Of a stretch of DNA of 64,000 nt, positions 59,412 through 64,000 are shown one piece after another. Made by a program: the position numbers and the translations under genes. The notes under the pieces are model-generated. The model had not been told where the DNA came from. It was given only the letters and a program-made list of their open reading frames with translations, and ran no database searches. Location of the stretch: the NCBI GenBank assembly GCA_964019695.1, contig OZ026514.1, positions 99,920,845-99,984,844 of the forward strand, in the 5' to 3' direction. Source of the stretch: Loripinus fragilis. Lineage: Eukaryota > Mollusca > Bivalvia > Lucinida > Lucinidae. The first letter of the stretch is position 1. Each line of letters starts with the position of its first letter.

Positions 59412-59890
59412 TTCGCCAACTTCCGCTGATTCAATAAGGGTTCTTGTCAGTTTCAAGTGAAAGTATGTGCAAAAAGTACTGTTTTATACCCCTATTTCAC
59501 ACAGGGCCCGAATCCCACGAATTGACAAATATTACAGCTGACATACGAGGATCATTCATTTTGGAACTGATGCCCCCGAAGCATGGATGGACCCTTTTTA
59601 TAACTGTCGTGAGGGAAAATCTCGCGAATCATCACGAATCGCCGCGGATTTCTGTTAATTCGTGCCCAATTCGTGCTGCATTCGGCATATTCTAAACTAA
59701 TTCGTGGTCGATTCTTTAACTTATTGCAGTATTTCCACTGAATCGTAGAACATCACGTATGGGTTGAAAAAAAATACAATTCTCCACGAATCCTAACATT
59801 TATCGATTCTTTATGATTCTGGGGATTCGTGGTCTGTGTGGAATAGGGCATTACCTCCTTAGCTAAGCTTGCCCAGTAAAGTGTGGGATG
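59412..59890 (-). mobile_element. SINE family a fragment split by a Harbinger-like MITE
   Basis: SINE pieces 59412-59483 (GTATGTGCAAAAAGTACTG) and 59854-59890 (AGCTAAGCTTGCCCAGTAAA) are contiguous in other copies. Between them 59487-59850 has ends TACCCCTATTTCACACAG and the complement of TGCCCTATTCCACACAG. TTA flanks both sides (59484-59486, 59851-59853), the 3-bp duplication usual for PIF/Harbinger. Confidence 0.75.
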
Positions 59891-59946
59891 CCGTAATATG
59901 ACGGAAAATTTGTTGACTTCCCCCTCTCGTACCCCCTCCTCTCCTA

Positions 59947-59967
59947 CCCCCCCCCCCCCCCCCCCCC
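59947..59967. repeat. C21 homopolymer
   Basis: Twenty-one C in a row after CCTCCTCTCCTA. The Gly-rich minus-strand frame over it (60074-59859) is an artefact. Confidence 0.95.
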
Positions 59968-60079
59968 GACCCTGAGGATAGGGTCAATAGGTCAAAATTC
60001 AACTTTTTCTGAACAGCAACACAAACCAACAAAGACATTTGAGCCGGGACAAGAAACTTCCAGCAATGTGGCATTTTGG

Positions 60080-60275
60080 CATTTAGGCACGAATAGACTC
60101 AGACGAGCCAGTGCGGCCTCCTTTTAAGCGTAGAAACTACAAATGCTAATCGGTCAATAGTTTAACAGTCATATAATAGTTAAGCGACTAGCAAAGGCTC
60201 AGATCAGACTGCGCATATGTGCAGGCTGGTCTGAGCCTTTGTTGGTCGCACATACCAGCGGCCCATTTATTGGGG
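60080..60275. mobile_element. Partial MITE of the GAGACG family
   Basis: TTCCAGCAATGTGGCATTTT at the left, GCCTCCTTTTAAGCGTAGAA and ATCAGACTGCGCATATGTGC inside. Right end decayed. Nested in the 5.8-kb element. Confidence 0.6.
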
Positions 60276-60856
60276 CAAAAAATACATTACGACTGTATAT
60301 CAGGACGAAATTGCATTTGTCTCATAAAGAACTTGTAACTTCTTTCATAAAGAATATGTAATAACTTTCTAAAAGAACCTGTAACCCGAATTTTAGGCTC
60401 ATAAAGCATTTGTAACCTTTCATAAAGAACCATTAACTTCGAAAAATGTTGAAATTGGCTAAAACGTATATCAAAGGAAGAATTTATGCTTCAGATACCA
60501 AATTTATAATATTATGGTTCGTTTTCAAGCGTTTTTGGCTCGATAAAACCATGAAATATACACATATGGCATTTGTTGCAACTTAGCATCTCTAGTGTAA
60601 CTGGTGAATTGTTGGACAGCTAAACTGTATGATAAATGCATAGACTATCATGAAACATGCTGCTTATATGTCTATTAACAAAAATTGACTCTAAAACTGT
60701 CAAATATTACCATTTTCACCCCGCGTTTGGCATGAGCATAGAAACTTGTAAAGAATCATTGACCCAAAGTAAAGAACCTGTAACCCTTTTCATAAAGCAT
60801 CATTGACAACTGTCATAAAGAATCACCCCGCACTGTGACTGAGTTAACCCCCTGTG

Positions 60857-62640
60857 GTATGGAAGACCTAATATGAAGAATAGGTGATAGGCACTTTAAA
60901 ATCTCCGCAGTGCTTTCAACTTTATTATTGAGATACAAGTCGGCATTTAAAGCACTCCATTGCATTCTTAGTCTTTGACCTATTCGCGACACAACATGAA
61001 AGTAGTACGGGGACTGAATTTAAGAACTTTATAAATGCTAAAACAGGCTTCACCTGGAAGGCTGTTTCATGCTCTAATGTGCATTTTTTCTGTGTATTTT
61101 AAAAGGTATAGACAGACAGGCTGGTGTATTGAGGTGTTAATAAACTGATAACTAAAAGTTTAATGCATGGACAACTGCTGCAAGACATGTCTGGTCCTAT
61201 TTACGTTTTAACATTTCTTAATATGTACGAGCATATAAGTTTCGAAGCGACTTTATTCCTATGACAATCAGAAACATTGCTTTAGCGAAACTTATAAAAC
61301 TTTCAATGGATATTTATCACGATGCCCAGCAAGTTAATTTGCTGCCATAATTGTAATTATTAATCATGTTTTATTAATGAAAAATCAAGAAGGAGACTCG
61401 AATTATCTGTCATTCTCTGGCTCTTCAATTACAAACTATTCCTTGTAGACTTGGACACTTCATAAACTTAATAACAGCCATGTCACCGGGAAAGCTACTT
61501 TTATGCCATAGCAAATTTGTAAATGCTTGATATCTTATTGTGCTACTCACTGAATCCACTCTTAGTTTATGTAGCTTAGTAGGCTGGTTTAAGCCTGTCG
61601 TGGTTGCAGAACGGACACAACTATTTGTTGCTAGTGACATGCTGTATATGTGAATATCAAGACTAGTCGGTGATGATCAGTGCATGAACGATGAAAAAAT
61701 TATTGTATATGTAGGCCTGGATAGGGAGACCCAGATGAGTCTGCATTCATTTTCAGCCGTCTTACCAGAGCCTTACTTGCGTGCTTGCTTTGGGCACCAC
61801 AGGTGGCATAGATGTTATAGATAATTATAAGCTTGGCTGAGCGGAGTTATTGCTCGCTACCCAGATGTTATAATGTTATACTCGTATATGTGAGTCAGCT
61901 CATTAGATTTTGGCACTTATCGCATCGGCGAGCTGTGAAAGCTCAGACGAGTCTGTGCAATGCACAGACTCGCCAGAGCCTTCGCTGCTTGCATCCATAA
62001 AGAATGGATAAAGACTCAGACCAAAAAATTTGGCTACTAGCGCCGCTGGAAACGACTGAATGGATCCTTAAAGGAAGCGTTTGCGCACATGGGATAAGTT
62101 CCAAAATCTCATGTGCTGGCACATATATTCTCTGCTTTTATCTAGTTTCTTTAGTTGGGCAGATTGGTATGAGTCTGGGCCCGGGGTCTGGGCGCAAACC
62201 GAAAGAGAGAGTTTCTCTTGACTTGTCTCACTTATAGAAATGACTCTGAATTATTAATCGTGTTCTTCAGTTTATGCAAAAAGTATTTTCACTCATCCAA
62301 TGTCTTCGAAAATTATTCATGTGTTTTGACTGATTAAATACCTGGCATTGAAAGAAAAAATTGACGTTCGCTATGATTAACGACTTGTTATTGCGTGCAC
62401 TGGTAAATTTATGGGGTGATGAACTAAAAATGTAAGCGCCTGATGACAACGATCGTCCTCATTAGACTCAAGAGATTACTTTGAGTGAATTCTTGTATAT
62501 TTCAATATTATTTACATATTTATTGCTATGTGATGATTGGTCCATCCTCAAAACATAGATTTAGAAATCCTTAGGACCAGAGTTTTTGCTTCGATTTAGC
62601 AGTGACTGTTCGAATTAAAAAGGCCTGGTGTTGTCATTTA
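60857..62640. other. Non-coding interval
   Basis: Only a near-perfect palindrome at 61944-61968 (CGAGTCTGTGCA and its complement around one base), part of a GAGACG-family scrap, stands out. A (minus-strand) frame at 61640-61425 shows no family. No gene supported. Confidence 0.4.
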
Positions 62641-62649
62641 AAAATGAAA

Positions 62650-62790
62650 ACCCCAATTTCCCATCAAAACATACATATGTTCTGTGTGCTTATAAAAGAA
62701 ACGTTACACTGACAGACGTTTCTTTTATACACCCCAAACATATGTTAGTGAGACGTTTCTTTAACACACAAAATATATGCTAGTGAGGCC
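62650..62790. repeat. Foldback copy of the 37-bp satellite motif
   Basis: CATATGTTCTGTGTGCTTAT...AAAGAAACGT is inverted as ACGTTTCTTTTATACACC...AAACATATG, followed by a second half-unit. It may show how the satellite unit arose. Confidence 0.7.
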
Positions 62791-63099
62791 CCAAGACATA
62801 CACTGAAGGAATTTAAAAACGCAAAAAATGAAAAATATTATTTTTTGAACCCAGAACATTTTTAGTCTTCTTTAACAAGTTAAATCGGCTGGAAACGACC
62901 CTCTGCCTCTACCTATACCTAAAACCGGCATTTTTATAGACAACGGCCACCACCAGCTACGCATCCGTGATTTACTATTTTTTGCATGTGGCGTTCCCAC
63001 GAATCAATGAAGCAAAATATTTTATCATTTCACATATATATAGCTTGTAGGTAAACATGTATAAAACACAGTAGCTTTAGTTTTAAAGCTTTATTACTC

Positions 63100-63391
63100 G
63101 TGCCACATTTGTCTGAACATGAACGACCTGGCGCAATTGGAATGTTAAAACCTGGGGTGCGTGTTTCTGGCGTCGCCAGATATTATAATTGCCATCCGTC
63201 AGCTATACAGCACCTAAGAGATTGCTACCAGGCTATTAGGACAGTTAAGGGTCGACACAGGCCTGGCCAACTAAGAATGGCGACCGACATTTAAGACGGC
63301 AACTAACGTCGATTATATCGACGATATTCACACCGACGATATCCGTTCCGGCTGGCTACCAACACTGCCATACGAATAGCAGGGCTCCAAG
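63100..63391 (+). pseudogene. Tc1-like transposase N-terminal fragment
   Basis: ATG at 63100: MPHLSEHERPGAIGMLKPGV, then VARYYNCHPSAIQHLRDCY (HTH) and RHRPGQLRM to a stop at 63292. After a frame change, FRLATNTAIRIAGLQG is readable, the block that follows the HTH in many Tc1-like proteins. Nothing of the catalytic domain remains. Different lineage from the 49.8-kb copy. Confidence 0.75.
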
Positions 63392-63635
63392 GGTAATTTG
63401 ATTACAATAACTTTTAATCATGCCCAATTTGAAGACAAATTTCAAATTGCAGCTTTAGAATCTAAGGGTACTGTCTTTTGATAGACTGATGCTCTAAAAT
63501 TATTTATTGTTTTGATATGGAATTTAAATCATGTTTTGTTGACATGTTGATGTTTATTTTTGCCACATCTCAATAAAGTTGATACATTAAAGAGTTGTTA
63601 ATTTTATGAATTTCGATTTTTGCGTTTTTTAAAGT
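63392..63635. other. A+T-rich sequence, nothing recognised
   Basis: AATAAAG at 63571 could be a polyadenylation-like signal by chance. No gene. Confidence 0.3.
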
Positions 63636-63639
63636 CCTT

Positions 63640-64000
63640 CAGTCTATGTTAGTGAGGTATTTTTTTTTATAAAAACCCAAGACATATGTTAGTGAGATGT
63701 TTCTTTTATACATCAAAAACATATGTTAGTGAGGCGTTTCTTTTAAACATCCAAACATATGTTAGTGAGACGTTTCTTTTAAATACCCAAAACATATGTA
63801 CGTGAGACGTTTCTTTAAACACCCAAAGCATATGTTAGTGAGGCGTTTCTTTTAAAAAACCAAAGACATACGTTAGTGAGGTATTTCTTTTAAACACCGA
63901 AGAAAAATGTTAGTGAGACGTTTCTTTTAAACACCCGAAACATATGTTAGTGAGACGTTTCTTTTAAACACCCAAAACATATGTTAGTGAGGCGGTTCTT
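63640..64000. repeat. 37-bp satellite array, continues beyond the window
   Basis: About nine to ten head-to-tail units with consensus GAGACGTTTCTTTTAAACAC then CCAAAACATATGTTAGT. Variation is mostly point changes (GAGGCG, GAGATG) and 1-3 bp indels. The right edge is cut by the window. Confidence 0.92.

Larger units (their letters stand above)
55040..60856. mobile_element. 5.8-kb element or interval bounded by 69-bp perfect inverted repeats
   Basis: CACAGGGGGTTAACTCAGTC at 55040 begins a 69-bp arm exactly inverted at 60788-60856, with similarity continuing after a 1-nt indel. CTTTATGA / TCATAAAG motifs are clustered inside each end: left 55076, 55100, 55131, 55549, 55570; right 60328, 60350, 60403, 60420, 60790, 60814. 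Such subterminal repeats are typical transposase-binding arrays. No transposase was recognised, so it may be a large non-autonomous transposon grown by nested insertions. No matching target duplication was found. Confidence 0.7.

Noticed and set aside
59859..60074. Gly-rich minus-strand protein
   Set aside because: The glycine run is the translation of C21 and the rest is SINE and MITE sequence.

Overview
This is a stretch of a metazoan nuclear genome, very probably a bivalve mollusc. It has one intron-rich host gene embedded in very dense transposon debris, about 65% A+T by eye. Operons, bacterial promoters and RNA genes were not seen. The bivalve call rests on the interspersed repeats (tRNA-derived SINEs, a GGTCAAGGTCA-rich long repeat, a degenerate DIRS-like element). 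The host gene itself only shows that the genome is animal.

Host gene. The minus strand from 34946 to 7710 carries a complete gene for FIBP (acidic FGF intracellular-binding protein). I rebuilt it from ten coding exons with GT-AG introns and matching phases: 1074 nt, 357 codons plus stop, the length of the short vertebrate isoform. The gene spans 27 kb because its nine introns are packed with mobile elements. The 6.7-kb intron 1 holds a 3.7-kb foldback structure. The stop codon sits at the edge of a minisatellite whose unit copies the last codons of the gene.

Layout. 1-7.7 kb: repeats downstream of FIBP and the FIBP-derived minisatellite. 7.7-35 kb: FIBP, with a 191-bp tandem array (9.2-10.2 kb), a 1.7-kb repeat (second copy at 1.3 kb), TTAA-ended and TA-flanked MITEs, SINEs and the foldback. 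35-37.1 kb: a LINE relic split by a MITE, then a possible plus-strand first exon facing FIBP. 38.06-42.5 kb: a nearly intact two-ORF LINE (CR1/L2-like) on the minus strand, with a textbook -1 frameshift signal between the ORFs and a single stop codon in ORF2. 42.5-49.4 kb: candidate exons, a TA-flanked element with perfect 29-bp inverted ends, a TTAA-ended MITE, and long AC and AG microsatellites. 49.4-54.95 kb: a Tc1-like transposase pseudogene interrupted by a 4.1-kb DIRS-like composite. 55.04-60.86 kb: a 5.8-kb interval bounded by 69-bp perfect inverted repeats, filled with nested SINEs and MITEs. 60.9-64 kb: sparse sequence, a Tc1 N-terminal fragment and a 37-bp satellite running off the window.

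Most interesting: the FIBP C-terminus turned into a minisatellite, the LINE frameshift module, the nested Tc1/DIRS locus with what looks like a terminus-to-terminus junction, and the 5.8-kb inverted-repeat-bounded interval with many subterminal CTTTATGA motifs. Identities are from reading and memory; no database was searched.
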